Assembly: GCF_000452705.1 (NCBI RefSeq)
Contig: NZ_CP007014.1
Location: 124,001 to 188,000, forward strand
Source of the DNA: Pseudomonas syringae CC1557
Lineage (GTDB): Bacteria > Pseudomonadota > Gammaproteobacteria > Pseudomonadales > Pseudomonadaceae
Length of the DNA: 64,000 bases
Reading direction: 5' to 3'
The notes beneath the pieces were generated by a model. That model did not search any database, was not told the origin of the DNA, and worked only from the letters and a program-made list of their open reading frames with translations. Of this stretch, positions 46,962-55,354 are shown one piece after another. Every line of letters starts with the position of its first letter. The stretch's first letter is position 1. A program made the position numbers and the translations under genes.

Positions 46962-46991
46962 AAAAAAACCGCCCTCAGAGGCGGTTTTTTT
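46962..46991 (+). terminator. Rho-independent terminator of pckA
   Basis: AAAAAACCGCC pairs with GGCGGTTTTTT around a six-base CTCAGA loop, followed by T. Confidence 0.93.
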
Positions 46992-47112
46992 GCTCTTGAA
47001 TATCTGATATAGAGCTTGTTTCAGAGTCTCTTGAATTCCGAGTCGATGATTGAAGGTCGTCCGTATAATCTACGTAAAAATATGACCGATCCGAGCGGTC
47101 GCTCCGCGTCTG

Positions 47113-47544
47113 TCATTTATTATCTTGAATATAGGTATGATTAGGTTTTATCACAACCTCCGTTGTAAGCGCATCGAGCTCTTTACTATGGTAAAGGTCG
47201 ACGCACTTCAATAAGTCAAATTTTACTCCCTTTGTCTCGGATTCAACCAAAGGGTTTGTGTAATCTTTGGCTAAATACTTTTCAACGAGCGCTTTTACCG
47301 CATCGGGACTTTTCTCAAAAACATAGAAGGCCCAGTCGCGTAAAGCACTCACACTGCTGCCCGCATCCATTGCAGTGTTTTTTTCGCCCTTGTAAGCATT
47401 CGCTATGCAGGTGGCGAGAACCATGTCCCTGTAGTTTTGTTCATAGGTTCTCTTCATTCCCTTAGGGGAAGAAGTCGAGGAAGATGCGAAGCTCATGGGC
47501 GCTAGAAAAAGAAGCAGTATTCCGACACTAGAAATAAAACTCAT
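47113..47544 (-). CDS. Tai4-family type VI amidase immunity protein (orphan)
   Basis: 143 residues from the ATG at 47544, with an N-terminal signal peptide (about 1-21, ending SFA). The conserved Tai4 pattern is recognised: ATCIANAYKGEKNTAMDAGS, then YLAKDYTNPLVES, then KFDLLKCVDLYHSKELDAL. Tai4 proteins bind and block Tae4 peptidoglycan amidases in the periplasm. No Tae4-like gene lies nearby; the upstream cassette has a different toxin. It is therefore an orphan immunity gene or the remnant of a lost toxin pair. The region has lower GC than its neighbours. Confidence 0.8.
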   Translation of the reverse strand: MSFISSVGILLLFLAPMSFASSSTSSPKGMKRTYEQNYRDMVLATCIANAYKGEKNTAMDAGSSVSALRDWAFYVFEKSPDAVKALVEKYLAKDYTNPLVESETKGVKFDLLKCVDLYHSKELDALTTEVVIKPNHTYIQDNK

Positions 47545-47766
47545 CAACTTAGGCTTCAGGATTTCTTTTTCTGTTTGATCGCTAACGGTCCGCTCTTTGA
47601 AATAGCAATAACCATAATAAGTGTGGTTATCGACTACGTGACATGACTAGCCGCATCAGACCATACGGATACTATGGCAGCTCTCGTGTCGGCTAACGTT
47701 CTGCCGCCAGAGGGCGGATACGAGGCCTCTCGCAATTTCTTTGAGACAAGCATTCCTGCTACAGGA

Positions 47767-48141
47767 CTATGCAACATATTTCTCGGCTAGGCTCAACGCG
47801 ATCAGAAAGACAAACAGTACACAGCAAGTAATCATCGGTATCGTGAGAATATATCTGTATCGCTTCGGAAGATTGCTTACCTCTTGCGCGTCGATCAGGC
47901 CTCGTTTAGCATGCATACTGGGCATTATTAATATCATCGCAATTATGCTCCCTCTCATAACTTTGCCAAGTAATCCAGCATTTCCCCATGTGCGCTTGTT
48001 GTCTTTTATGTAAGAGCAATTAGGAAGGTTACTCTCGATAGTTTCGATATATTTATGGGCAATCAGCATTACTGCAAATAATACCATCCCCATGAGTGCT
48101 AGTACAAATCCTGCGGACAAACCAATTTGTTCGCTAGTCAT
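47767..48141 (-). CDS. Putative membrane immunity protein of the Hcp-linked effector
   Basis: A 124-residue integral membrane protein with three predicted helices (about 5-27, 58-76 and 95-119), whose start overlaps the stop of the effector gene by eight bases. A small inner-membrane protein translated with a putative pore-forming toxin is the expected arrangement for immunity, as with Tsi4 and similar proteins. I recognise no named family; the role rests on position and topology. Confidence 0.65.
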   Translation of the reverse strand: MTSEQIGLSAGFVLALMGMVLFAVMLIAHKYIETIESNLPNCSYIKDNKRTWGNAGLLGKVMRGSIIAMILIMPSMHAKRGLIDAQEVSNLPKRYRYILTIPMITCCVLFVFLIALSLAEKYVA

Positions 48142-49111
48142 TTATCATTTTCCCGTAAATAATTTCCCCAAACTGTTCACCTTTGGACTGGCCTAGCTCT
48201 CCTCCTCCCCACCCACCTACAGCACCTCCAATTACGCCACATGCCAGTGCTCCCGCACCGCCAGTAGGGATACCGATTGCGACGCAGGCAGTGGTAACAA
48301 CTGCACTTCCTACAAATCCACCAGCGCCAGCTCCAAATACGCTACCTAGCAGCGAACTGCCTTCGACATATTTCGCTTTACGACACTGTTCCTCGCGACC
48401 CAGCGCGCAAGCTTTATGAATGGCGAGTCCGGTGGAACCAATTTCAAGTGCTGTCCCGATATAAGCGCCCCTTTTGATCCACTTGGACGCTTTGGCCACA
48501 CCAGATACCTTGTCAGCGTATCCCGCTATCTCTCCAGTATGCATATAGCGGCTGGTTGAAAGTCCCAGCAGCCTTTTTATCGAGCCTTCGTTGCGCAGCC
48601 CGGACCCATATGCCAGAAAATTATTCAGCAACTTCTCAAGCCTCATGAACAATTCTGTGCGCTTGGCATAGAAAGCGTCTCGTTGGGTCATGGTGCCGGA
48701 GCCCATGTGCGCTTGGTAGAGTTTTTCGATGTCTTGAAGCGATTTTTTGATCTCCTCCATATGCTTGGACCAGCCATCACTTGCAGCGCCTACCCCCATA
48801 GAAGTGTAAGAGATCGCTTGCTTGAGCAGCTCAAAATTATCAAGAAAGAAATCATCCGCCCCCACGCCGTTAGCCAGCAACGCGGTATGCACCTCGGCTG
48901 CCTTGGCCATCAGGAAGGCTTCCTGAGCGGTAGACGAGGTGGTGGAGGCGTCACCGACGATGACCAGTTCGCCCGCGAGGACGACGCTGCCTGAAATGTG
49001 AGAGTTCAGCGCTACGAACTTGGCCTCGGTGTTCTTTGGCAGTGCAAGATTTGCTTTTAGAGAGTCAAAGGTCTGTGTTCTGACATTGATGAAGGATCTT
49101 GCTTCAGCCAT
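48134..49111 (-). CDS. Putative type VI effector with C-terminal glycine zipper
   Basis: A 325-residue protein. It starts nine bases after hcp. The N-terminal two thirds (about 1-190) are soluble and helical, with SGSVVLAGELVIVGDAS-type beta segments, and are the likely Hcp-contacting part. The C-terminal region (about 205-300) has Gly-rich hydrophobic segments (LLGSVFGAGAGGFVGSAV and GALACGVIGGAVGGWGGG) with GxxxG spacing, suggesting membrane insertion or pore formation. No nuclease, amidase or lipase motif is visible. The function is inferred from cassette position and composition only. Confidence 0.62.
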   Translation of the reverse strand: MAEARSFINVRTQTFDSLKANLALPKNTEAKFVALNSHISGSVVLAGELVIVGDASTTSSTAQEAFLMAKAAEVHTALLANGVGADDFFLDNFELLKQAISYTSMGVGAASDGWSKHMEEIKKSLQDIEKLYQAHMGSGTMTQRDAFYAKRTELFMRLEKLLNNFLAYGSGLRNEGSIKRLLGLSTSRYMHTGEIAGYADKVSGVAKASKWIKRGAYIGTALEIGSTGLAIHKACALGREEQCRKAKYVEGSSLLGSVFGAGAGGFVGSAVVTTACVAIGIPTGGAGALACGVIGGAVGGWGGGELGQSKGEQFGEIIYGKMIND

Positions 49112-49120
49112 GGTCGTGCC

Positions 49121-49609
49121 TCACGAGTACTTTTTGTTATTAATCCGGTCCCATCCGCCAGCCACGTTACCGCCCGCGGTACCATCGACACGTTTTTGCA
49201 GGGTGTAGGTGGTTTTTATCCGGCCGTAGTTGAGCTGAACGATTTCGGTGGGGACGCCGGAACTTGCGCTCTGTGTGTAGTCGGCGATGATGACTTCTTC
49301 AAGTACCACTTCGTAGTACTTGAGTTTGTCGGTGCCTGCGCGGCACAGCACTAGTTTCACTTCCTTGAGATGCTGGCCTGCGCAGCTGGCTTCCATCAGC
49401 TTGCAGCTGGCGCTGTCGAGGTATTTGGTGAAGGTGAAATTAGTCATGGTGGTGCGACCGGATGAAGCGCCGCCCGAGGAACTGGCGGTGGCTGAGGTGC
49501 TTTGGCTGACGCCGAAGTTATAGCCGGTGATTTCAATCCATTTGCTGTACTTCTCGTCCAGCGCCTCGCCAGGGCTGTCAGCGATCTGAATGAAAGCGTC
49601 GAAAGCCAT
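49121..49609 (-). CDS. hcp: Hcp, type VI secretion tube protein
   Basis: A 162-residue protein starting MAFDAFIQI, the common opening of Hcp1-type proteins, with GESLDEKY-like SPGEALDEKYSKWIEI and the C-terminal pattern of a beta barrel (IVQLNYGRIKTTY). Hcp hexamers stack into the T6SS tube and often chaperone small effectors. There are no other T6SS structural genes in this window, so it is an orphan hcp serving a distant apparatus. GGAGAGG precedes the ATG. It is the first gene of an hcp-effector-immunity transcript. Confidence 0.9.
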   Translation of the reverse strand: MAFDAFIQIADSPGEALDEKYSKWIEITGYNFGVSQSTSATASSSGGASSGRTTMTNFTFTKYLDSASCKLMEASCAGQHLKEVKLVLCRAGTDKLKYYEVVLEEVIIADYTQSASSGVPTEIVQLNYGRIKTTYTLQKRVDGTAGGNVAGGWDRINNKKYS

Positions 49610-50141
49610 GCTTACCTCTCCTTGGTAATCAGTGGTGTCGCATAGAAAATTTGCGATGAACGGCTATGACAACAAATTTTTTGGCTGGTTACAAGGCGCG
49701 AAGGCACGTTTGAAACGCAACGTTTAAAGGTCTAATTGTGTGTTTAATGCTCTAGGAATGTCTGAAATAGGCCCCGATTTTTGATGCCCTTGGCCTGAGG
49801 TTCAAAAAATTCCCCCGCTCAGATAATCTCAGTGGACAGACGCGTGATCTAGTATCAATCGTCATCTATCTGCTCGATATGGCTCAGGCATTGGTCGGGC
49901 GCCCATTGGCAAGCGTGGAAATCCAGCCTCAGCTTGAATTGCAAGAACAGGACTCCTCAAGTGATCATTCGCACCAAAGGCAAGAGAGCGACGTTTTTGT
50001 CTCATGTTGTAATTAAACATCTTCGAGGTATCACGCCTGTGTGACCCTCGGAAATGCTCATGCAAACGCCTCGACTTGTCGGGGCGTTTGCTTGTCTGGG
50101 ATACTGATTTTCTGTTTCTGGTGATGACATGGAGGTGTGTG
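49610..50141. other. Intergenic region upstream of hcp with two hairpins, candidate small RNA
   Basis: 532 bases with no credible ORF. A stem GCAAACGCC/GGCGTTTGC (50062-50091, inner CGAC/GTCG) resembles a factor-independent terminator for plus-strand transcription, though its T-tail is interrupted (TTGCTTGTCT). A weaker GAGG-TATCAC/GTGTGA-CCTC hairpin lies at about 50024-50050. No plus-strand gene ends here, so a short non-coding transcript is possible. The hcp promoter must lie in the left half. Confidence 0.4.
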
Positions 50142-50645
50142 GTGAGTGCCAACGATATTCAGGTACGACGTTTTATACCGAGTGATGAATCAGGTGTGTC
50201 GGCGTTGATCCTGCCGATCCAGCGTGAAGAGTTCGACATCGCCATTACCGCCGAAGATCAGCCTGATCTGAAAGCGATCCCGGAGTTTTACCAGACCGGC
50301 ACGGGCGATTTCTGGGTCGCTGTGCAGGGTGATCAAGTGGTCGGAAGCATTGCGCTCAAGGACATTGGTTCAGGGCAGGCCGCGTTGCGCAAAATGTTTG
50401 TTGCCGCGCCGTTTCGGGGGCGCGAGTTCTCGGTTGCGGCAAGGTTGTTGAATCGTCTGGTCGAAGAGTCCACAGCAAAGGGCGTAACCGAAGTATTTCT
50501 GGGTACGACTGACAAGTTTCTCGCCGCGCACCGGTTCTATGAAAAGCACGGTTTCAGAGAGATCACGAAGGAGGAGCTGCCTGCGAGCTTTCCGTTGATC
50601 GCAGTGGATAGCAAGTTCTACGTGCTGGGTCTGAACCCTGATTGA
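50142..50645 (+). CDS. GNAT-family N-acetyltransferase
   Basis: 167 residues from the GTG at 50142, chosen because GGAGG lies six bases upstream; no closer ATG has one. The acetyl-CoA-binding region VAAPFRGREFSVAARLL (about 88-104, R/Q-x-x-G-x-G/A motif) and C-terminal AHRFYEKHGFREI are typical of GNAT proteins. The acceptor substrate is not evident. Confidence 0.85.
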   Translation: MSANDIQVRRFIPSDESGVSALILPIQREEFDIAITAEDQPDLKAIPEFYQTGTGDFWVAVQGDQVVGSIALKDIGSGQAALRKMFVAAPFRGREFSVAARLLNRLVEESTAKGVTEVFLGTTDKFLAAHRFYEKHGFREITKEELPASFPLIAVDSKFYVLGLNPD

Positions 50646-50663
50646 TGCCGTGGCTACGGTCGC

Positions 50664-51371
50664 TCAGCCCAACGGACTAAACCCGCTCGCCGCACTGCAA
50701 TAGCGTTGGCGGGTGCCTGATTCCGGGAGGCGCTTGCACTGTTCTTTGAAATACACCTTGGCGCCCTTGCGGCATTCCCGGTATTCGATCGAGCCTCTGC
50801 GCCAGTTATGGCATACGCTGGTGTCGTCAATTTGATTGCCTGTCACGACCCATTCAGCGACATAGGTGCGCTTCCGGTCCCATTGCCACACGACTGCCGA
50901 CTCAACAAATTGTGCTGTTGCGAGTCGTGACTGTTGCGTCTGCTGTTGCGCTTTGTATTGGCTCATGTAGCGTGCAGACACCATGCCCTGCGCGGTTGAG
51001 CTGTGAACTACCTTTTGGCTTTTCCCGAATCGACAGGCAGCGACTGCCTCGTCGATGAGATTATCAGCACCCATGCACTCCGGCAGCGTCAGGGGTCGTC
51101 TCGACGTCTCGGTAGTCGGTGGTTGCGCAAAGTCGGTAACGTCGGCAATAACCGCAGGAGGCATTGCCTGGACGGTCCCCCTTGTTTTTGGAAAATGGCT
51201 GTAATGAAACACCCCGTAGCCGCACAGTCCGACGAGTGCCAGCAGCATCAGCAGATTGCGCTGGAACGTAGGTGGCTTCCTTGATGTGTATAGGGGAGCA
51301 CGCGTGAGCGCGTCCTCCTCGTCGACACTCAAGTCCTCGTACGCGTGACGGTCGCTTTTGTTACCGGGCAC
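50664..51371 (-). CDS. Uncharacterised single-pass membrane protein with Cys-rich C-terminus
   Basis: A 235-residue protein with a GTG start directly after the upstream stop; GGAGG lies within the end of the previous gene. An N-terminal cytoplasmic tail (about 1-38) precedes one transmembrane helix (about 39-58) and a periplasmic region with several cysteines (CMGADNLIDEAVAACRFGK, and three cysteines near SVCHNWRRGSIEYRECRKG). I do not recognise the family. It is translationally coupled to the gene at 51372-52079. Confidence 0.7.
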   Translation of the reverse strand: MPGNKSDRHAYEDLSVDEEDALTRAPLYTSRKPPTFQRNLLMLLALVGLCGYGVFHYSHFPKTRGTVQAMPPAVIADVTDFAQPPTTETSRRPLTLPECMGADNLIDEAVAACRFGKSQKVVHSSTAQGMVSARYMSQYKAQQQTQQSRLATAQFVESAVVWQWDRKRTYVAEWVVTGNQIDDTSVCHNWRRGSIEYRECRKGAKVYFKEQCKRLPESGTRQRYCSAASGFSPLG

Positions 51372-52079
51372 TCATGCCTCCTGGGGAGCATACTGAGGTT
51401 TCAGGGTGTTGAAGATATCCATGGCCGAGCTGTCCCCCGATGTAATATTGGCCACATAGCTGGCAGGGTATTGGGCTTTTTCTATGGGTGGCAGTTGGTC
51501 ATAGTGAGCGAGAAGCTCAACCAGCGTTTGCGTGCTTTTGCCGGTTTCGTTGTATTCGTCGACATATCTTTGACAGATGGCCCTTTTCCATACTTGCTCT
51601 TGAGCGTAGTTTTCGGAGTACGCAGCATTTCTTTCGTTAATTGTGAAGTCGCTATCTTCGTCGTATATGATCAGCCTCAGTTGATCTTGAGATAACCCCG
51701 CGAACGGATTTGCTCCTGACCCGTTTTTGAACGAAGTCGCTTGCCTGGCCCTTTCGAGCAGTGCAGGGTCGTCCGTATCCGGTATCTCTGCATCGTGCAG
51801 TTTTCTATTGGAGTAATAACCGTTGCCTGCAATTTTATCACTGATGCTTTTTGCTAGAGAGCCCAAGCTTTTGAAATCAAGACTGCTGTCGCGAGCCTGG
51901 GCGCGTGCGGCACTATTGCTCAATTGACTGGACAGTCTCGAGAGGGTGGCGCTGTCAATGGCAGGCTCAGAAGTGAGCTCTTTTAGGCGGGAACTTGTAT
52001 TCGTGACAGAGGTGCTTTTCGCGACAGTCGTTATTGTGGTGTTATGGGCGAAGTGGGCGACGGATGTCGTATCAATCAT
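51372..52079 (-). CDS. Uncharacterised Ser/Thr-rich protein
   Basis: 235 residues from the ATG at 52079 (GAGGA upstream). The first 65 residues are rich in Ser, Thr, Asn and Ala with few charges, as in flexible export or secretion leaders, but there is no classical signal peptide. The C-terminal half contains FAGLSQDQLRLIIYDEDSDF and INERNAAYSENYAQEQVWKR, which I recall from Pseudomonas hypothetical proteins. No hrp box lies upstream. It could be a secreted protein; the function is unknown. Confidence 0.65.
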   Translation of the reverse strand: MIDTTSVAHFAHNTTITTVAKSTSVTNTSSRLKELTSEPAIDSATLSRLSSQLSNSAARAQARDSSLDFKSLGSLAKSISDKIAGNGYYSNRKLHDAEIPDTDDPALLERARQATSFKNGSGANPFAGLSQDQLRLIIYDEDSDFTINERNAAYSENYAQEQVWKRAICQRYVDEYNETGKSTQTLVELLAHYDQLPPIEKAQYPASYVANITSGDSSAMDIFNTLKPQYAPQEA

Positions 52080-52206
52080 GCTGCGTCCTCGCTGCTGAGG
52101 CCAATCCATGGCTTTATATTCACTCCCTGTATCGGCCAAGCCAGAGTCAGCTTTAACTTTCCGTTAAAAACGTGCGTGTCAAAATGCGACACGCACGCTC
52201 CGGCGC

Positions 52207-52656
52207 TTATTTCATTGTGAATTCAGCAGCCCACGCGTAAGTGGAAAGATTGGTGGCACGAGACGTCGCGGTGCAGACAGCGCCACCTTCGGAGTTTGCG
52301 GTCCGGTTCCACTTTGGCAGCTTGACACCACCCGCACCGGGAAGCTTTATGAAGGTGGTCGAGAATACGCAAACTTTGGAGCCCATGACGTAGCGAACAC
52401 TGGCGTAGTTTGTATCCGGTGATAGAGTGCTTTGTGTGGAGTAACTATCTGAATCCCCAGGTTGGACGTTTGGTGCAATAGTCGTTCTGGTATTACGCTG
52501 AGTCGATAGTTCATTGCGAGTGACGACTTTATACTCTGCCATGTCTGAGCCCAGATTTTTAAATGTTACAGTCACCGGTGGCCCCGCATGCGCAGCAACA
52601 GCGGCGCATAGTGTGGCGAGAGCGAAAGAAGTCAGTAAGATTTTTTTGGCTTTCAT
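52207..52656 (-). CDS. Uncharacterised exported protein
   Basis: 149 residues from the ATG at 52656 (AGGA upstream). A classical signal peptide ends at AHA near residue 25. The mature domain is beta-rich with TFKNLGSDMAEYKV and two cysteines (CVFSTTF and CTAT) likely to form a disulfide. It resembles small periplasmic or secreted proteins of plant-associated Pseudomonas, without a named family. It precedes the pair at 50664-52079 on the same strand, with a 127-base gap. Confidence 0.65.
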   Translation of the reverse strand: MKAKKILLTSFALATLCAAVAAHAGPPVTVTFKNLGSDMAEYKVVTRNELSTQRNTRTTIAPNVQPGDSDSYSTQSTLSPDTNYASVRYVMGSKVCVFSTTFIKLPGAGGVKLPKWNRTANSEGGAVCTATSRATNLSTYAWAAEFTMK

Positions 52657-53090
52657 TGTTGGTAGTTCCTGAATCAAGTAATTAATTTCATATTTTTAAG
52701 TAAGGTCAGCGCAAGACGGCACTGCACTATTAATTCGTGGCCGCAGCCTGTCGTCCAGATAAAAACCACTGGTGTGTGAGTGCGGAGGTGTGAGCGCCGT
52801 TCTCGTAAAGCATTTTTGATGTAGAAGGTATACAGAGGAAAACCCTGTGGTGAAACACGGGCAGTTCCGCTGGGCGGGTCAGACGAAAAGATTAACTTTT
52901 CGCAGTCCGTGATGATGGTTTAGCACGATGGGCGGGAAAGAAAAGTAGGAAACTTCTGATTTTTTGCAAATCAGTTAACTATGATGATTATTCTTGTCTT
53001 TTAGTATCCAGCTGGATTAACTGCACGGGCGGAAGTTATGCATGTGCGAATTGGAGCGCCCCACAGAGCTGAAGGGCGCCGCTCTCTACT
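52657..53090. other. Intergenic region, no gene seen
   Basis: 434 bases with no coding signal. A CTGATTT/AAATCAG hairpin lies at 52956-52974, and imperfect GCGCCC/GGGCGC arms near 53059-53083 could terminate the cupin gene. A-rich tracts suggest the promoter of the exported protein near its 5' end. Confidence 0.45.
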
Positions 53091-53804
53091 TCACGTCACT
53101 GCATAAAACTTGCGCACATACCTCGTGCTCGTCCATTTACAGGGAGCGCCCTGCGCAACAAATACGGTGTCGCCGGTGTTCACGGTCAGGCTCGGGCCGT
53201 TTTCCAGGGTCAATTCGACGCTGCCTTCGATCAGGTTCATCAGTTCGTGGATTTTGTGCGGGCGTGAGATGCGCTCGTAGGGGGTGGAATCCCAGACGCC
53301 GATGCGCAGAGTGCTGGCCGTGTCTTCGAACAGGTTATTGCTGCGGCACTGCGGCAGCGCGCTGATCATGATGCTCGGGTCGGGCGGTGAGGACGGTGTG
53401 AGCACGGCGAGGCGGTCGAGCGGGACGATGCCGGGCTTATCGGGCCCGCTGGCTTGAGTGGATACGCAGAACGCCCAGAGGCTGTCCGGTTGTGCGTCGA
53501 TGCGCAGTTGAGTGCCGCGACCGATCACTGCGCTTTCGCCGGTGCTTATGGTGATGCTGTCGGCGCCGGAGGTCAGGGTGACTGCACCGCGATGCATCAC
53601 CAGCATTTCGGTATAAGGATAGGCTTCCACTGACAGCGACGTGCCTAAATGAACCACTCCGGCAGCGACGCCCTGTTCATCAATGAACGCCGTGCTGCGG
53701 CCTTCGTCGAATGGGTCGTGGGCATCGAGTGGGCCGCTGGTGAATGTGGTGTCTACCGGGCTGAGGTCAGCGCGGGCCAATAGCAGGGCTGTGGGTTGGG
53801 GCAT
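53091..53804 (-). CDS. Bicupin domain protein
   Basis: A 237-residue protein with two cupin halves. The first (about 45-115) contains YPYTEMLVMHRGAVTLTSGA, and the second (about 165-235) contains HKIHELMNLIEGSVELTLENG, each with the Gly-rich turn of cupins and an acidic/His metal-ligand pattern (HKIHEL). It is intact and cytoplasmic. Cupins of this type are often linked to catabolism or regulation; the substrate is unknown. Confidence 0.82.
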   Translation of the reverse strand: MPQPTALLLARADLSPVDTTFTSGPLDAHDPFDEGRSTAFIDEQGVAAGVVHLGTSLSVEAYPYTEMLVMHRGAVTLTSGADSITISTGESAVIGRGTQLRIDAQPDSLWAFCVSTQASGPDKPGIVPLDRLAVLTPSSPPDPSIMISALPQCRSNNLFEDTASTLRIGVWDSTPYERISRPHKIHELMNLIEGSVELTLENGPSLTVNTGDTVFVAQGAPCKWTSTRYVRKFYAVT

Positions 53805-53843
53805 TGGGGCGGGCTCCTGAAGTTGAAGAGTTGATGATCGTTT

Positions 53844-53913
53844 CCACGCTCCGCGTGGTAATGCCTCTCGTGACGCTCTGCGTCACATGTTCAAGACCGG
53901 ACGCAGAGCGTCC
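53844..53913. repeat. Extragenic palindromic repeat (three hairpins)
   Basis: CCACGCTCCGCGTGG (53844-53858), GTGACGCTCTGCGTCAC (53870-53886) and GGACGCAGAGCGTCC (53899-53913) are consecutive palindromes. The middle one is identical to that at 34759-34775. They lie between the convergent-looking acetyltransferase and cupin genes and may act as terminators. Confidence 0.8.
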
Positions 53914-53963
53914 AGTACTGCATGCCAACTTCAGAGCATTGGCACGATGATGTTCTTCCGCTA

Positions 53964-54821
53964 TCAACCAATCGCCTGGCTAATCAGCGCAAACTGACGC
54001 ACGCCCTGGCTAGGTTGCGGGACTGCGCCCATGCTCATGCAGGTCACGCTGTCCACGCGCTTGAGGCCTGCTTCCTCCAGCCAGTCCGCAAGGCCGCAAT
54101 CGGTGGGGATGTCGATGCGTACAAAGGCGTAAGGCACCTTGGCCAGCAGATGTTCGATCATGTGTCGCGCTTGCTCGACCGACTGCGCAACCACCGGACC
54201 GATGCACAGGCCTCGTCCGAATGGGCGCAGCAGCGCAAATGCCTGCAACTGACCGTCGTGCTCAATGCCCACCGCGTATTCGATATTGTTCAACACATCG
54301 CCCAGCGTGACCAAGCGATCCATGCCCGAACCGGCGTTGGCCAGTTCCAGCACACGAGGATGGTCGGCTTCGATGAGGACGCGGCAGCTTTCATCGGCCT
54401 TCAGTTCGGTTGGTGTCGGTTGTTGCGCCTGGCCCTGACGTTGCTGTATCTCGCCAAAGCTTACAAAACCCATTTTTTCGTACAGCGGCGCGCCGGCCAG
54501 CGTCGCGTTGAGCACCGCAGTACGCGGCGCAACGCTGCCGATGGCCAGCTCCATCAACTTGCGGCCAATGCCCTTGCCTTGATAATCGTCGCTGACTATT
54601 ACCAGGCCGATGGTGGAGAACTCGCCCTGATGGCAGGCGAACGCGCTGCCGATCAAGCGACCATTGTGTAGCGCGACGAAACCCTGAGCGACACGTTGCA
54701 GCATGGCCCAGTCTTCAAGCCGGTGCGGCCACTTCAGGGCGATGGACAGTTCATGGGCGTTGCCGACATCGGCTGCGGTCATGGGGCGGTATTCAAAGTC
54801 GAGGCGTTGCTGAGCGAGCAT
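53964..54821 (-). CDS. GNAT-family N-acetyltransferase with C-terminal acetyltransferase-like domain
   Basis: 285 residues from the ATG at 54821 (GGAG upstream). The N-terminal GNAT domain (about 10-140) has SDDYQGKGIGRKLMELAIG with the acetyl-CoA pyrophosphate loop and YEKMGFVSFGE. The second half (about 155-280) is related to the Acetyltransf_18 C-terminal domain, as in YitH-like proteins. The acceptor is unknown. Confidence 0.85.
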   Translation of the reverse strand: MLAQQRLDFEYRPMTAADVGNAHELSIALKWPHRLEDWAMLQRVAQGFVALHNGRLIGSAFACHQGEFSTIGLVIVSDDYQGKGIGRKLMELAIGSVAPRTAVLNATLAGAPLYEKMGFVSFGEIQQRQGQAQQPTPTELKADESCRVLIEADHPRVLELANAGSGMDRLVTLGDVLNNIEYAVGIEHDGQLQAFALLRPFGRGLCIGPVVAQSVEQARHMIEHLLAKVPYAFVRIDIPTDCGLADWLEEAGLKRVDSVTCMSMGAVPQPSQGVRQFALISQAIG

Positions 54822-55354
54822 GACGTGTCTCCGTCCAGAAGGATGCACAGGCAATAAAAGGTTGCTGCAGATGTTCTGTATCCCACCTGCAGCAATAGGA
54901 GACAAGAGGTTGGCGAGCATTCGGCAGATTCCACAAACCGCCGTTCGCCAGACCACAGTTACTGCTTAAAACGGTCGAAGGCCCGGCAGCAAATGCTTAT
55001 GGTTTTTCGTGCGGATAACGCTCTTTATATAGCAGCGGGTTTTTGCTTCTTGCCGATCATCGATAGCGGCGCAGTTTCTGCGGCGCAAACGCCCGCGTTT
55101 GAGCCTGAGCGCCCTGAAAAGGGTCAAAAAAGCGCCAGAAACCGGGGGCTGCCCAAGGCTGGAGCGCCCCGCAAAGTCTGCTGAGCGCACGCCTCAAAAC
55201 GGTGGTTTCTATCAAGCAGCCATCACTTTTAACGCCATATGCTGATTTCACGGTGTTGTAATGAGGGTGTGCTGCAGCGTGCATCACCGCCCTTCAGACG
55301 AGGCCGGACTGTGCGTCATGCCATGCCCTCAACGAACTTTCAGGACCGCACACA
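54822..55354. other. Intergenic region before the HAD-led operon, no gene seen
   Basis: 533 bases between divergent genes. The stretch 55070-55200 is GC-rich and open in several frames, but no frame shows a plausible start with a ribosome-binding site. The last 100 bases should contain the promoter for the plus-strand operon; a TTGTAATGAGG run lies near 55256-55266. Confidence 0.4.

Noticed and set aside
47545..47766. Possible remnant of a Tae4 toxin gene between the two immunity genes
   Set aside because: A short minus-strand frame of about 34 codons is open here, but I could not align it with any amidase motif and saw no catalytic Cys/His pattern.
49862..50152. Minus-strand frame of 96 residues upstream of hcp
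   Set aside because: It covers the strong hairpin at 50062-50091 and lacks coding character and a start signal.
54966..55287. Several short open frames in the GC-rich part of 54822-55354
   Set aside because: They overlap in opposing frames, no frame has a plausible start, and none resembles a known family.
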